Source: an uncultured Oscillibacter sp. (GTDB taxonomy: Bacteria > Bacillota > Clostridia > Oscillospirales > Oscillospiraceae). From it: a DNA stretch of 38,277 nucleotides. The translations under genes were made by a program, and so were the position numbers. The notes under the pieces are model-generated. The model ran no database searches, was not told the origin of the DNA, and saw only the letters and a program-made list of their open reading frames with translations. The stretch is from contig CAJUJW010000022.1 in the NCBI GenBank assembly GCA_910586735.1, positions 1-38,277 of the forward strand, in the 5' to 3' direction. Below are positions 1 to 8,022 of this stretch, piece by piece; position 1 is the first letter of the stretch, and every line of letters starts with the position of its first letter.

Positions 1-1
1 C

Positions 2-553
2 CCCGCCCCGGAACCCGCCCCGCAGCCGGCGCCTCAGGCGGCCCCCGCGCCCCAGCCCGCGCCCGCCCCGCAGCAGCCTGCGGCGGCACAGCCTGCGGCC
101 ATGGCGCAGCCCGCCTCCGCGGCGGACTTCGGGGCCATGATGGCGGCCATGATGACGGCTATGACCACGGCCATGGCCAACAACGCCGCAGCGGCGGCCC
201 CCGCGCCCCAGACGCCTGAGCCCAAGGTCATCAACACCAAGCCCGCCCCCATGCGGGATCTGTCCCCGGCGGACGCCCTGGGGAAGGAACAGGCCCAGAA
301 TCTGGACCTCATCATGGAGGTGCCCCTCCAGGTGACGGTGGAGATCGGCCGGACCCAGCGGAAAGTGCAGGACATCCTGGAGTTCTCCAAGGGGTCCCTG
401 GTGGTCCTCGACAAGCTGGCGGGCGACCAGGTGGATCTGTTCGTCAACGGGAAATGCGTGGCCAAGGGGGACGTGGTGGTGATAGACGACAACTTCGGCG
501 TGCGCATCACCGAAATCGTTCAGGACCCCGTCATCGAGCTGGTGAAGAAATAA
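2..553 (+). CDS. fliN: Flagellar motor switch protein FliN/FliY, C-terminal part (5' end outside the window)
   Basis: The reading frame is open to the left edge, so this is a 3' fragment of a longer gene. The visible protein begins with a Pro/Ala/Gln-rich linker of about 55 residues, then a low-complexity Met/Ala stretch, and ends in a SpoA (FliN C-terminal) domain of about 75 residues containing VPLQVTVEIG, a short DILEFSKGS stretch and the closing VVIDDNFGVRITEI. FliN-type SpoA domains form the lower C-ring of the flagellar switch, where they contact FliM, CheY-P and the export ATPase complex. In Firmicutes the protein is usually FliY, with an N-terminal CheC-like phosphatase domain ahead of the SpoA domain. 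The long linker fits that, but the N-terminal domain cannot be seen, so FliN and FliY cannot be told apart here. The internal ATG at 101 lies in the linker and is not a credible start. Confidence 0.93.
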   Translation, partial: PAPEPAPQPAPQAAPAPQPAPAPQQPAAAQPAAMAQPASAADFGAMMAAMMTAMTTAMANNAAAAAPAPQTPEPKVINTKPAPMRDLSPADALGKEQAQNLDLIMEVPLQVTVEIGRTQRKVQDILEFSKGSLVVLDKLAGDQVDLFVNGKCVAKGDVVVIDDNFGVRITEIVQDPVIELVKK

Positions 554-578
554 GCGCCCTCCCTGTCTTGGCGCTTTT
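552..578 (+). terminator. Weak intrinsic terminator candidate after fliN
   Basis: A 7-bp stem (AAGCGCC at 552-558 with GGCGCTT at 570-576) has an 11-nt loop and runs into TTTT. The left arm overlaps the fliN stop codon. The stem is modest, so it may only attenuate read-through into cheY. Confidence 0.4.
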
Positions 579-587
579 GAGATAACG

Positions 588-614
588 TAATCTGGTATAT
601 TTTCATTTCGATAA
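588..614 (+). promoter_or_regulatory. Sigma-28-like promoter candidate upstream of cheY
   Basis: In an AT-rich island, TAAT (588-591) is followed after 15 nt by TTCGATAA (607-614). The family consensus for sigma-28/SigD is about TAAA-N15-GCCGATAT. The expected start of transcription, about 620, leaves only an AAGGA ribosome binding site and a leader of about 13 nt before the cheY ATG. The fit is therefore tight, and the site could be a chance match. Confidence 0.35.
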
Positions 615-632
615 GAAGGAAGGAATATCACA

Positions 633-1001
633 ATGGCTAAGAAGATTCTGCTGGTCGACGACGCCGCGTTCATGCGGAAAATGATCAAGGACACCCTGAG
701 CAAAAACGGGTATACCGAACTGTTCGAGGCCGTGGACGGCGCGGACGCCGTGGAGAAGTTCAGCGAGATCGGCCCGGACCTGGTGATTATGGACATCACC
801 ATGCCCAACATGGACGGTCTGGAGGCCCTGAAAGCCATCCGGGCCAAGGACAGCAGCGCCAACGTGGTCATGTGCTCCGCCATGGGACAGGAGAGCATGG
901 TTATGGACGCGGTGCGCTCCGGGGCCAAGGACTTCATTGTCAAGCCCTTCAAGCCCGACCGGGTGCTGAAAACCGTCAGCACCATCCTGGGCAATCCCTG
1001 A
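633..1001 (+). CDS. cheY: Chemotaxis response regulator CheY
   Basis: A single-domain receiver of 122 residues with no output domain. All the phosphorylation residues are present: the acidic pair D9/D10, the phosphoacceptor D54 in IMDITMP, S82 as the conserved Ser/Thr and K104 in VKPF. CheA-P phosphorylates CheY, and CheY-P then binds the flagellar switch, in Firmicutes through FliM and FliY, to bias rotation. The ATG is preceded by AGAAGGAAGG. The gene sits between the switch protein gene fliN and the export-gate genes, the usual fla/che arrangement in Firmicutes. It follows a weak terminator and a possible sigma-28 promoter, so it may be partly uncoupled from the genes upstream. A different receiver-only protein is unlikely given the length, motifs and position. 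Confidence 0.95.
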   Translation: MAKKILLVDDAAFMRKMIKDTLSKNGYTELFEAVDGADAVEKFSEIGPDLVIMDITMPNMDGLEALKAIRAKDSSANVVMCSAMGQESMVMDAVRSGAKDFIVKPFKPDRVLKTVSTILGNP

Positions 1002-1004
1002 CGG

Positions 1005-1373
1005 ATGCTGGATCTGGAAGGTGACGCGAACCTGGCTTCCTTTCTGTGGATGCTTGTCTGCGTCGTCCTGATTATCGGCCTGGCCTTCTGGTTTACCAGG
1101 TTCGTGGCGGGCCGGGGGGCGCTGGGCGCCTTTTCAGGGGGACGGCGGATGGAGATTCTGGACCGGATGCCCCTGGGGCGGGACCAGAGCGTGGTCCTGG
1201 CCCGGGTGGGGGAGCGGTATCTGCTCCTGGGAACCGGAACGGCGGGGGTCACCCTGCTGGCGGAGCTCACCGGGGAGGAGGCCGCCGCCTGGAAGCCGCC
1301 GGAAACGGCGGAGGAGCGGCCGGGCTTTAAGGAAGCGTTTTTCACAGCGATGAAGCAAAAGGGACGGAGGTGA
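1005..1373 (+). CDS. fliO: Flagellar biosynthesis protein FliO
   Basis: A 122-residue protein with one membrane helix at about residues 13-31. A small cytoplasmic domain follows, carrying the FliO pattern of MEILDRMPLGRDQSVVLARV then YLLLGTG. FliO is the poorly conserved accessory factor that helps assemble the FliP ring of the export gate. It starts 4 nt after the cheY stop, and its own stop overlaps the GGAGGTGA ribosome binding site of fliP, so translation of the two is probably coupled. The call rests on length, topology, the recognisable domain and the invariant position before fliP. The C-terminal 30 residues are basic and poorly conserved. Confidence 0.88.
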   Translation: MLDLEGDANLASFLWMLVCVVLIIGLAFWFTRFVAGRGALGAFSGGRRMEILDRMPLGRDQSVVLARVGERYLLLGTGTAGVTLLAELTGEEAAAWKPPETAEERPGFKEAFFTAMKQKGRR

Positions 1374-1380
1374 ACCGGAG

Positions 1381-2055
1381 GTGCCGGAAGGGCTGATCAA
1401 TGTAAACGGCGAGAACGTGCAGGCGCTGGAAATTTTATTCCTGATGACGGCAATCACGCTCCTGCCCAGTCTCGTGGTGATGATGACATCCTTCACCCGG
1501 TTTATCATCTCCTTTTCCTTTCTGCGCAACGCCATGGGCACCCAGCAGACCCCGCCCAACATGGTGCTTATCGGCCTGGCTTTGTTTCTGACGTTTTTTA
1601 CCATGTCGCCCACCATCACCCGCATCCAGGAGGAGGCTTACGAGCCCTACGTGGCGGAGGAGATCTCCCAGGAGGAGTTCATAGAGCGGGCCGCGGTGCC
1701 CCTTTCGGAGTTCATGGTGCGGAACACCAGGATCAACACCCTGGAGATGTTCTGCGACATGGCCCATGTGGATATGCCGGAAGAGGTCAACATCCGGACG
1801 GTGGTGGAGACCCTGCCCCTGCGGATCATCGTGCCCGCCTTTGTAACCTGTGAGCTGTCCCGGGCGTTTACCATCGGACTGCTGCTTTACATACCCTTTA
1901 TGCTGATTGACATCGTGGTCTCCTGTACCCTGATGTCCATGGGTATGATTATGCTGCCGCCGTCCATGATTTCCGCGCCCTTCAAGCTATTGCTTTTCGT
2001 GACCCTGAACGGGTGGGAACTGCTGTTCTCCAAGCTGGTCCAGGGCTTCCATTAG
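1381..2055 (+). CDS. fliP: Flagellar export gate protein FliP
   Basis: A 224-residue integral membrane protein starting at a GTG, 7 nt after GGAGGTGA. It has the FliP hallmarks: SLVVMMTSFTRFIISFSFLR in the first helical hairpin, a hydrophilic periplasmic loop at about residues 85-140, and the C-terminal block around AFTIGLLLYIPFMLIDIVVS with the MGMIMLPP motif. Five FliP subunits, with FliQ and FliR, form the helical core of the type III export gate inside the MS ring. Many FliP proteins have a cleavable signal peptide; this one has only a short N-terminal segment before the first helix, as in several Firmicutes. It is followed by fliQ after 11 nt. Confidence 0.97.
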   Translation: MPEGLINVNGENVQALEILFLMTAITLLPSLVVMMTSFTRFIISFSFLRNAMGTQQTPPNMVLIGLALFLTFFTMSPTITRIQEEAYEPYVAEEISQEEFIERAAVPLSEFMVRNTRINTLEMFCDMAHVDMPEEVNIRTVVETLPLRIIVPAFVTCELSRAFTIGLLLYIPFMLIDIVVSCTLMSMGMIMLPPSMISAPFKLLLFVTLNGWELLFSKLVQGFH

Positions 2056-2066
2056 AGGGCTGAAGT

Positions 2067-2330
2067 ATGGATACAGGAATGATAACCGACGTGATGCGGG
2101 ACGCCGTGGGCGTGGTCATCAAGCTGGGCGGGCCTATGCTGGTGCTGAGTATGATGGCCGGCGTGGCCCTCGCCATTTTCCAGGCGGTGACCCAGATTCA
2201 CGAGCAGACCCTCTCGTTCATTCTGAAGGTGGTCATTGTGGTGGGCGTTCTCCTGATTGCCGGCGGCTGGATGCTGACGACGCTTCAGGACTACGCCCGG
2301 GAGGTCTTCGACCTGATGACGAGGCTATAG
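2067..2330 (+). CDS. fliQ: Flagellar export gate protein FliQ
   Basis: An 87-residue protein of two transmembrane helices (about residues 16-40 and 50-72), the standard FliQ size and topology. The family block MMAGVALAIFQAVTQIHEQT lies at the first helix-loop boundary, and the second helix starts at LSFILKVVIV. Four FliQ subunits wrap the FliP5-FliR1 core of the export gate. The ATG is preceded by a GAGGG that overlaps the fliP stop codon. It lies between fliP and fliR in the canonical order, and nothing about it is unusual. Confidence 0.97.
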   Translation: MDTGMITDVMRDAVGVVIKLGGPMLVLSMMAGVALAIFQAVTQIHEQTLSFILKVVIVVGVLLIAGGWMLTTLQDYAREVFDLMTRL

Positions 2331-2342
2331 CGGAGGCGGCCT

Positions 2343-3110
2343 ATGATAGACGAAGGGGCCCTGACGCTCTTTTTGCTGATCACCGCCCGCATGAGCGGCT
2401 TCGTGGTCTTCAACCCCCTGCTGAGCCGGCAGAACTTTCCCGGCATGTACCGGGCGGGCCTTACGCTGGTCCTGTCGGTCTTCACCTACTCGGTGACGGG
2501 CGGGCGGCTGGAGCCCCCGGCGGGCATCCTGCCCCTTGCCGGCGCGTTTTTGCTGGAGGTGGGCCTGGGGGCCGTGCTGGGCATGGTGGTACACTTTTTC
2601 TTTTATATCCCCCAGATGGCGGGCTTGGCCATCGACACCCAGATGGGCATGACCATGAACCAGATTTACGACTCCGGTTCCCAGTCTACCATGTCCGTGA
2701 CGGGTACGCTGATCAACACGCTGATGACCCTGCTGTTCTTCGCCGGAGGCGGGCATCACACGCTGATGCGGATTATGATCACCTCCGGCGAGGTGGTGGG
2801 CTTCGGCGGCGTCTCCATCGGGAACGACATCCCGAATCTGGCCCTGGAGCTGTTCATCCAGTGTACCATCCTGGCGGTGAAGCTGTGCATGCCTATCCTG
2901 GCGGCGGAGCTCATCGGCCAGCTGGGGATGGGCGTTCTGATGAAGGTCATACCCCAGATCAATGTGTTTTCCATCAATATCGAGTTGAAGGTCATCGTGG
3001 GCCTGGCCCTTTTGCTGATGCTGATGCTTCCCATCAGCGAGTTTCTCCTGGAAGCCGAGCGGATGATGCTGGGCAGCCTCCACGATATGTTGCAGCTGAT
3101 GGCCTCCTGA
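2343..3110 (+). CDS. fliR: Flagellar export gate protein FliR
   Basis: A 255-residue polytopic membrane protein with about six hydrophobic segments. It starts at an ATG six nucleotides after a GGAGG ribosome binding site. Diagnostic features are the N-terminal RMSGFVVFNPLLS, the glycine-rich LEVGLGAVLGMVV and the ending MLPISEFLLEAERMM. One FliR subunit completes the FliP5Q4R1 export core. In some clostridia FliR is fused to FlhB; here the genes are separate, with flhB starting 25 nt downstream. It belongs to the fliOPQR-flhBA run. Confidence 0.96.
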   Translation: MIDEGALTLFLLITARMSGFVVFNPLLSRQNFPGMYRAGLTLVLSVFTYSVTGGRLEPPAGILPLAGAFLLEVGLGAVLGMVVHFFFYIPQMAGLAIDTQMGMTMNQIYDSGSQSTMSVTGTLINTLMTLLFFAGGGHHTLMRIMITSGEVVGFGGVSIGNDIPNLALELFIQCTILAVKLCMPILAAELIGQLGMGVLMKVIPQINVFSINIELKVIVGLALLLMLMLPISEFLLEAERMMLGSLHDMLQLMAS

Positions 3111-3135
3111 CCCGCGTCCAAAGGGGGGATCACCG

Positions 3136-4209
3136 TTGGCGGACAGTTCTAAGACCGAGAAAGCAACCCCAAAAAAGCGAAGAGACGAACGAAAGAAAGG
3201 CAACGTCTTCCTCAGTCAGGACGCCGTGGCCGTGGTCACGCTGCTGGGCTCCTTCTTCACCTTCTGGCTGATGGCCGGGGAGATTGGGGAGCAGCTGGCG
3301 GGCTTTATGGGTTTTTGCTTTTCCAAGGTGGACCTGGCCGGGGGCCTGTCCCTCGGGGACATGATCCACGAGCTGGTGATGCAGTCTCTGGGGCTCTTGA
3401 CCCGGAGCGTGCTTCCCATTACGCTGGTGACGGCGTGCTGCGCCGTTGTGGCCACCTTCGCCCAGACCCGTCTGCTGGTCAGCAGCGAGCTGATGAAGCC
3501 CAAATTCAGCCGCATCAACCCCCTGGAGGGCTTCAAGCGGCTGTTCTCCCTGAAAAGCGTCATCAACGCCTTGAAGGGCCTTTTGAAAATCTGCATCCTC
3601 ATGGTCATCGTCTACCTGAGCATCAGCGGCATGTTTCAGGAGAGTGCCAGGTATCTCTATGTGGACCTCCAGGCCTCCTCCAGGCACCTGTTCTCCCAGG
3701 GCATGAGCATGATTGTCAAAATCGGCATCGCCTTCATCGCCCTGGCGGCCCTGGACTTCATGTACCAGTGGTGGGACTACGAGCGGGGCCTGCGCATGAG
3801 CAAGCAGGAGATCAAGGAGGAGTACAAGCAGACCGAAGGCGACCCCCAGATCAAGGGCAAAATCAAGGAAATGCAGCGCAAGCGGGCCATGAGCCGCATG
3901 ATGCAGCAGGTTCCCCAGGCCGACGTGGTCATCCGAAACCCCACCCACTTCGCCGTGGCCCTCCGGTATCACCCGGACGAGGACGCGGCGCCCATCGTCC
4001 TTGCCAAGGGCATGGATGAGCTGGCTCTGCGTATTGTGAAGGTGGCGGAGGCCCACAAGGTGGCCGTCATTGAAAACGTGCCCCTGGCCCGCGCGCTGTA
4101 CGCGGACACGGAGCTGGACCAGGAGATTCCCCCGGAGTTCTACAACGCCGTGGCGGAGGTGCTGGTCTACATCTTCCGGCTGAACGAGAAGAATCAATTG
4201 GTAAAATAA
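3136..4209 (+). CDS. flhB: Flagellar export switch protein FlhB
   Basis: A 357-residue protein of the usual FlhB length. It has a basic N-terminus with TEKATPKKRRDERKKGNV, four membrane helices between about residues 30 and 210, and a cytoplasmic C-domain. The self-cleavage motif NPTH is intact at residues 268-271 and is followed by FAVALRYHP. Cleavage between N and P lets FlhB switch export from rod/hook to filament substrates once FliK has measured the hook. The start is a TTG 6 nt after AAGGGGGGAT. A stand-alone paralogue of the C-domain, FlhX, is encoded at 35615-35944, so this genome carries two copies of that fold. Confidence 0.97.
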   Translation: MADSSKTEKATPKKRRDERKKGNVFLSQDAVAVVTLLGSFFTFWLMAGEIGEQLAGFMGFCFSKVDLAGGLSLGDMIHELVMQSLGLLTRSVLPITLVTACCAVVATFAQTRLLVSSELMKPKFSRINPLEGFKRLFSLKSVINALKGLLKICILMVIVYLSISGMFQESARYLYVDLQASSRHLFSQGMSMIVKIGIAFIALAALDFMYQWWDYERGLRMSKQEIKEEYKQTEGDPQIKGKIKEMQRKRAMSRMMQQVPQADVVIRNPTHFAVALRYHPDEDAAPIVLAKGMDELALRIVKVAEAHKVAVIENVPLARALYADTELDQEIPPEFYNAVAEVLVYIFRLNEKNQLVK

Positions 4210-4298
4210 ATTTGCCGCCTTGTCCAAAGGATAAGGCAGACCGGCCTTGAGACGCGCCGGGGCGGAAAGGAACACGCGGAACAGGAGGTGACCGGCGC

Positions 4299-6407
4299 TT
4301 GAAAAGAATCTTTGACAACGTGATATCCCTTGCCGTCGTGGTCATCGTCCTGTTTTTGATCATCCCCCTGCCCACGCAGCTTCTGGACATTCTGCTGGTG
4401 GTGAACATCGGGCTGTCCGTCATGATCCTGATGATCACCATGAACATCTCGGAGGCGTTGGAGTTCTCCATTTTCCCGTCCCTGCTGCTGATTACCACGC
4501 TGTTCCGGCTGGGACTGAACGTCTCCACCACCCGGCAGATTCTCTGGCACGGCTACGCCGGGTCGGTCATCCAGAACTTCGGAAACCTGATCACCGGCGG
4601 AAACATCGTGGTCGGCGTGGTCATCTTCCTGATCATCGTCCTGGTGCAGTTTATCGTTATCACCAAGGGCGCCGAGCGCGTGGCCGAGGTAGCCGCCCGT
4701 TTCACCCTGGACGCCATGCCCGGTAAGCAGATGGCCATCGACGCGGACCTCAGCTCCGGCCTCATTGACGAGCAGGAGGCCAAGAGCCGCCGGCACAAGA
4801 TCCAAAAGGAAGCGGATTTCTACGGCGCCATGGACGGCGCCACCAAAATCGTCAAAGGCGACGCCACCATGTCCCTGCTGATCACGGCGATCAACTTCAT
4901 TGGCGGCGTGCTGATCGGGATGCTGATGAACGGGGGAACCTTCTCCGATGTCATCTCCCGCTACTCCATCGTCACCATCGGCGACGGCCTGGTCTCCCAG
5001 CTGCCGGCGCTGATGATTTCCACCGCCACCGGCATGATCGTCACCCGGTCCGTATCGGAGGGAAGCCTCAACAAGGACGTCATCGGGCAATTCAAGAATC
5101 AGCCCCGGGCCATTATGACCACCGGCGTGATTCTCTTCTTCCTGGCGGCCATCCCCAACACGCCCCACCTGGCCCTGGCCGTCGGCGGCGGGCTTCTGCT
5201 GGGACTGGGCTGGTTCGTCAGCAGCCGCATGGAGCGGGAGCGGCAGGAGACCGCGGCCATCCAGGCGGCGGCGGAACAGCAGGAGGCCGCCGAGGCCGTT
5301 GCTCCCAGCGAAACCGACTATTACAAGGATATCAACAACGTCTACTCCCTCCTCTCGGTGGAGCCCATCGAGATGGAGTTCGGATACAGCCTCATTCCCA
5401 TGGTGGATGAGAGCCACGGCGGAAAGCTCATCAGCCGCATCATCATCTTCCGCCGGCAGTACGCCCAGGACATGGGCTTCGTCTTCCCCTCCATCCGGCT
5501 GCACGACGCCTCGTCCCTGGGGACGAACCAGTACGTCATCCGCATCCGGGGCGAGGAGGTGGCCCGGGGCGAGATTCTGGTGGATTACTACCTGGCCCTG
5601 GAGCCCGCCAACCCCCTGGGGGAAATCGACGGCATCGAGACCATCGAGCCCGCCTACGGCATCCCCTCCCGGTGGATTTTGCCGGAGAACAAGGAGATGG
5701 CGGAAATCTACGGGTACAACGTCATCGACCCCCTGTCCGTCATACTGACCCACCTGTCGGAGACGGTGAAGAAATACGCCTACGAGATGCTGGGCCGGAC
5801 GGAGACCATCCAGCTGGTGGAGAATCTGAAGCGCACCTCTCCCGAGCTGGTGGAGGAGGCCATCCCCGGTATCATCTCCTACGCCACCCTGGAAAAGGTG
5901 CTGCGCAACCTCCTGAAAGAAGGCGTGCCCATCAAGGACCTGGGGGCCATTGTGGAGACCCTGGCCGACGCCCTGACCCAGGGCCGGGATATCGACTCCG
6001 CCACGGAACAGGTCCGGGGCGCCCTGGCCCGGACCATCACCCGCCGCTTCTGCGAGGACGGGCAGTTGCGCGTCGTCACCCTGGACGCGGAGGTGGAGAA
6101 GAAGATCATCGCCTCCCTCACCCGGAACGAGCAGGGCGTGTACCTGGCCATGGGCCCCGAGCTGATGCAGCAGATTGTCTCCCAGCTGGCCAACCAGATG
6201 AAGAAGTTCAACGACCTCTCCCAGACCCCCATCATCCTGGTCAGCCAGGTGATCCGGGGCTACTTTTCCAAGATGATTACCCAGTTCTACCCCGGCGTGT
6301 ACGTCCTGTCCTTCAACGAGATTACCAGCGCCGTGCAGATTCAGGCCATCGGGAACATCACCCTGGAGCCGTCCGCCCGGCCTGAGAGAAGGGCGGTGGG
6401 CACATGA
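4299..6407 (+). CDS. flhA: Flagellar export gate protein FlhA
   Basis: A 702-residue protein of family-typical length. The N-terminal half has about eight membrane helices, including LEFSIFPSLLLITTLFRLGL, and the FHIPEP-type loop region (EVAARFTLDAMPGKQMAIDA). The C-terminal half is the large cytoplasmic ring domain that docks chaperone-substrate complexes; it ends in LSFNEITSAVQIQAIGNITL. FlhA forms the nonameric ring that couples proton motive force to export. The start is a TTG seven bases after AGGAGGTGA; the ATG codons further downstream would delete the first helix. The stop overlaps the next gene by 4 nt (ATGA). In most Firmicutes flhF and flhG follow flhA; both are missing here. Confidence 0.98.
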   Translation: MKRIFDNVISLAVVVIVLFLIIPLPTQLLDILLVVNIGLSVMILMITMNISEALEFSIFPSLLLITTLFRLGLNVSTTRQILWHGYAGSVIQNFGNLITGGNIVVGVVIFLIIVLVQFIVITKGAERVAEVAARFTLDAMPGKQMAIDADLSSGLIDEQEAKSRRHKIQKEADFYGAMDGATKIVKGDATMSLLITAINFIGGVLIGMLMNGGTFSDVISRYSIVTIGDGLVSQLPALMISTATGMIVTRSVSEGSLNKDVIGQFKNQPRAIMTTGVILFFLAAIPNTPHLALAVGGGLLLGLGWFVSSRMERERQETAAIQAAAEQQEAAEAVAPSETDYYKDINNVYSLLSVEPIEMEFGYSLIPMVDESHGGKLISRIIIFRRQYAQDMGFVFPSIRLHDASSLGTNQYVIRIRGEEVARGEILVDYYLALEPANPLGEIDGIETIEPAYGIPSRWILPENKEMAEIYGYNVIDPLSVILTHLSETVKKYAYEMLGRTETIQLVENLKRTSPELVEEAIPGIISYATLEKVLRNLLKEGVPIKDLGAIVETLADALTQGRDIDSATEQVRGALARTITRRFCEDGQLRVVTLDAEVEKKIIASLTRNEQGVYLAMGPELMQQIVSQLANQMKKFNDLSQTPIILVSQVIRGYFSKMITQFYPGVYVLSFNEITSAVQIQAIGNITLEPSARPERRAVGT

Positions 6408-7237
6408 ACGAAGCGACCGCCGTCCGCTACAGCGAGCGGGAAATCGAGGAGATGGACACCCAGGACCTCCTCCGCCTCTACAAGGAGACGGGAGAGGAGA
6501 GCCTGAAATGGCCTCTGGTTCTGCGGTACGAGGGGCTGATTAAAAACGCCGCCATGCAGATCCGGGGAGTCTACAGCAGCTTTGCCCAAATCGACGACAT
6601 CATCAACGAGGGCATCATCACCCTCCTGGGGGCCATCGACAAATTCGACCCGGACAAGGGCGTGAAGTTCGAGACCTACGTCTCCAAGCGCATCCGGGGC
6701 ATGGTCATCGACCTGGCCCGGAAGCAGGACTGGATTCCCCGGAACGTGCGCAAGCGGACCAAGGAGATCGACCTGGCCACGGCGGAGCTGTCCACGGCCC
6801 TGGGCCGGACGCCCACGGACGAGGAGATCGCCCGGCACCTGGGCATCACCCAGGAGCGGTATCAAAAGGACGCCGCCAACATCGCTTTGAGCAACGTCCT
6901 CTCCCTGGACGTGCTGATGGACACCCGGGAGGCGGCGGGCTATCCCACGGAGGTCCCCTCCAGCGACGCCCGCAGCCAGCCGGAGCTGGTGCTCCAGGAG
7001 CGGGAGATGCAGCGGGCCCTGGCCCAGGGCATCGCCTCCCTGCGGGAGAACGAGCAGATTGTCCTGTCCCTGTACTATGAGCGGAACCTCCACCTGAAGG
7101 AAATCGCCCAGGTGATGGAGCTCAGCGAGCCCCGCATCTCCCAGATACACACCCGGGCCATCCAGAAGCTGAGGACCTATATGGAGAACTACCTGAGCGA
7201 CGAGCCGGAACCGAAACCTAAGAGGAAGAAGGGATAA
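6404..7237 (+). CDS. fliA: Flagellar sigma factor of the FliA/SigD/WhiG family (sigma-28)
   Basis: A 277-residue group 3 sigma factor. Region 2 is recognisable as FAQIDDIINEGIITLL then FDPDKGVKFETYVSKRIRG. Region 3 includes ELSTALGRTPTDEEIARHL. Region 4 has the helix-turn-helix LKEIAQVMELSEPRISQIH. Region 1.1 and the long non-conserved insert of primary sigma factors are absent. This family directs RNA polymerase to late flagellar and chemotaxis promoters (about TAAA-N15-GCCGATAT) and is usually held inactive by FlgM until the hook is complete. No flgM is visible in the window. The start codon overlaps the flhA stop, so the two are translationally coupled. Candidate target promoters lie before cheY, fliD and cheA. 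Confidence 0.95.
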   Translation: MNEATAVRYSEREIEEMDTQDLLRLYKETGEESLKWPLVLRYEGLIKNAAMQIRGVYSSFAQIDDIINEGIITLLGAIDKFDPDKGVKFETYVSKRIRGMVIDLARKQDWIPRNVRKRTKEIDLATAELSTALGRTPTDEEIARHLGITQERYQKDAANIALSNVLSLDVLMDTREAAGYPTEVPSSDARSQPELVLQEREMQRALAQGIASLRENEQIVLSLYYERNLHLKEIAQVMELSEPRISQIHTRAIQKLRTYMENYLSDEPEPKPKRKKG

Positions 7238-7240
7238 CGC

Positions 7241-8011
7241 GTGTTTAAAGGCTTTTACAACCTGACCTCCGCCATGCTGACCCACCAGCAGAATCTCAAT
7301 GTCATCGGAAACAACATGGTCAACATCTCCACCTCGGGCTATAAACAGGACCGCTATGTGGCCAGCACCTTTGACGATGTGATTTACAGCCGGGTGGACG
7401 TGAACCACAGCCAGGGCACGGAACTGGGCCGGCAGAGCTACATACGGGCCCCCAGCGAGATTTACACGGACTACAGCCAGGGCATTCCCGAGCCCACGGA
7501 CCTGCCCTTGGACTTCGCCATCGTGGGGGACGGCTTTTTCGCCATCCAGGACCCGGAGGGCAACGTGTCCTATACTAGAATGGGCAACTTCTCCCTGGAC
7601 GAGGAGGGCTATCTCTGCCTCCCCGGCTTCGGCCAGGTGCTGAGCCCCCAGGGCCAGCCCATCCTTCTGACCACGGACAAAATCAGAAGCGACAAGCAGG
7701 GCGTGATTTACTACGACCAGCCCATAGACCAGGGGGGAACCGTCTCCATCGGGCAGGTGGGCGTGTTCAGCTTTGAGGACAACCAGGCGCTGGAGCGGGA
7801 CGACCGGGGCCTCTTCACCGGAGAGGGCGCCCAGGAGAGCCAGAACTACGAGATTTGGAACCAGTACCTGGAGCGGTCCAACAGCGACATGGTCAAGCAG
7901 ATGACGGAGATGATTACCTACCAGCGAGCCCTGCAAAGCGCCGCCCAGGTCACGAAAATCTACGACCAGGTTATGACCAGGGCCGCCAGCGACATCGGCC
8001 GCTTCGCCTGA
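7241..8011 (+). CDS. Flagellar rod protein, FlgF/FlhO-like
   Basis: A 256-residue axial protein of the FlgE/F/G family, starting at a GTG 3 nt after the sigma gene stop; the AAGAGGAAGAAGG upstream supplies the ribosome binding site. The N-terminal coiled segment contains HQQNLNVIGNNMVNISTSGY, the classic rod/hook motif. The middle has IVGDGFFAIQDPEGNVSYTR, and the C-terminal helix ends in MTEMITYQRALQSAAQVTKI. These segments form the D0/D1 coiled-coil domains of rod and hook subunits. The next gene is a paralogue, matching the flhO-flhP pair of Bacillus subtilis that encodes the proximal and distal rod proteins. Order suggests this is the FlgF-like partner, but the two cannot be separated firmly by eye. 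Confidence 0.88.
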   Translation: MFKGFYNLTSAMLTHQQNLNVIGNNMVNISTSGYKQDRYVASTFDDVIYSRVDVNHSQGTELGRQSYIRAPSEIYTDYSQGIPEPTDLPLDFAIVGDGFFAIQDPEGNVSYTRMGNFSLDEEGYLCLPGFGQVLSPQGQPILLTTDKIRSDKQGVIYYDQPIDQGGTVSIGQVGVFSFEDNQALERDDRGLFTGEGAQESQNYEIWNQYLERSNSDMVKQMTEMITYQRALQSAAQVTKIYDQVMTRAASDIGRFA

Positions 8012-8022
8012 GGAGGGAGCCT

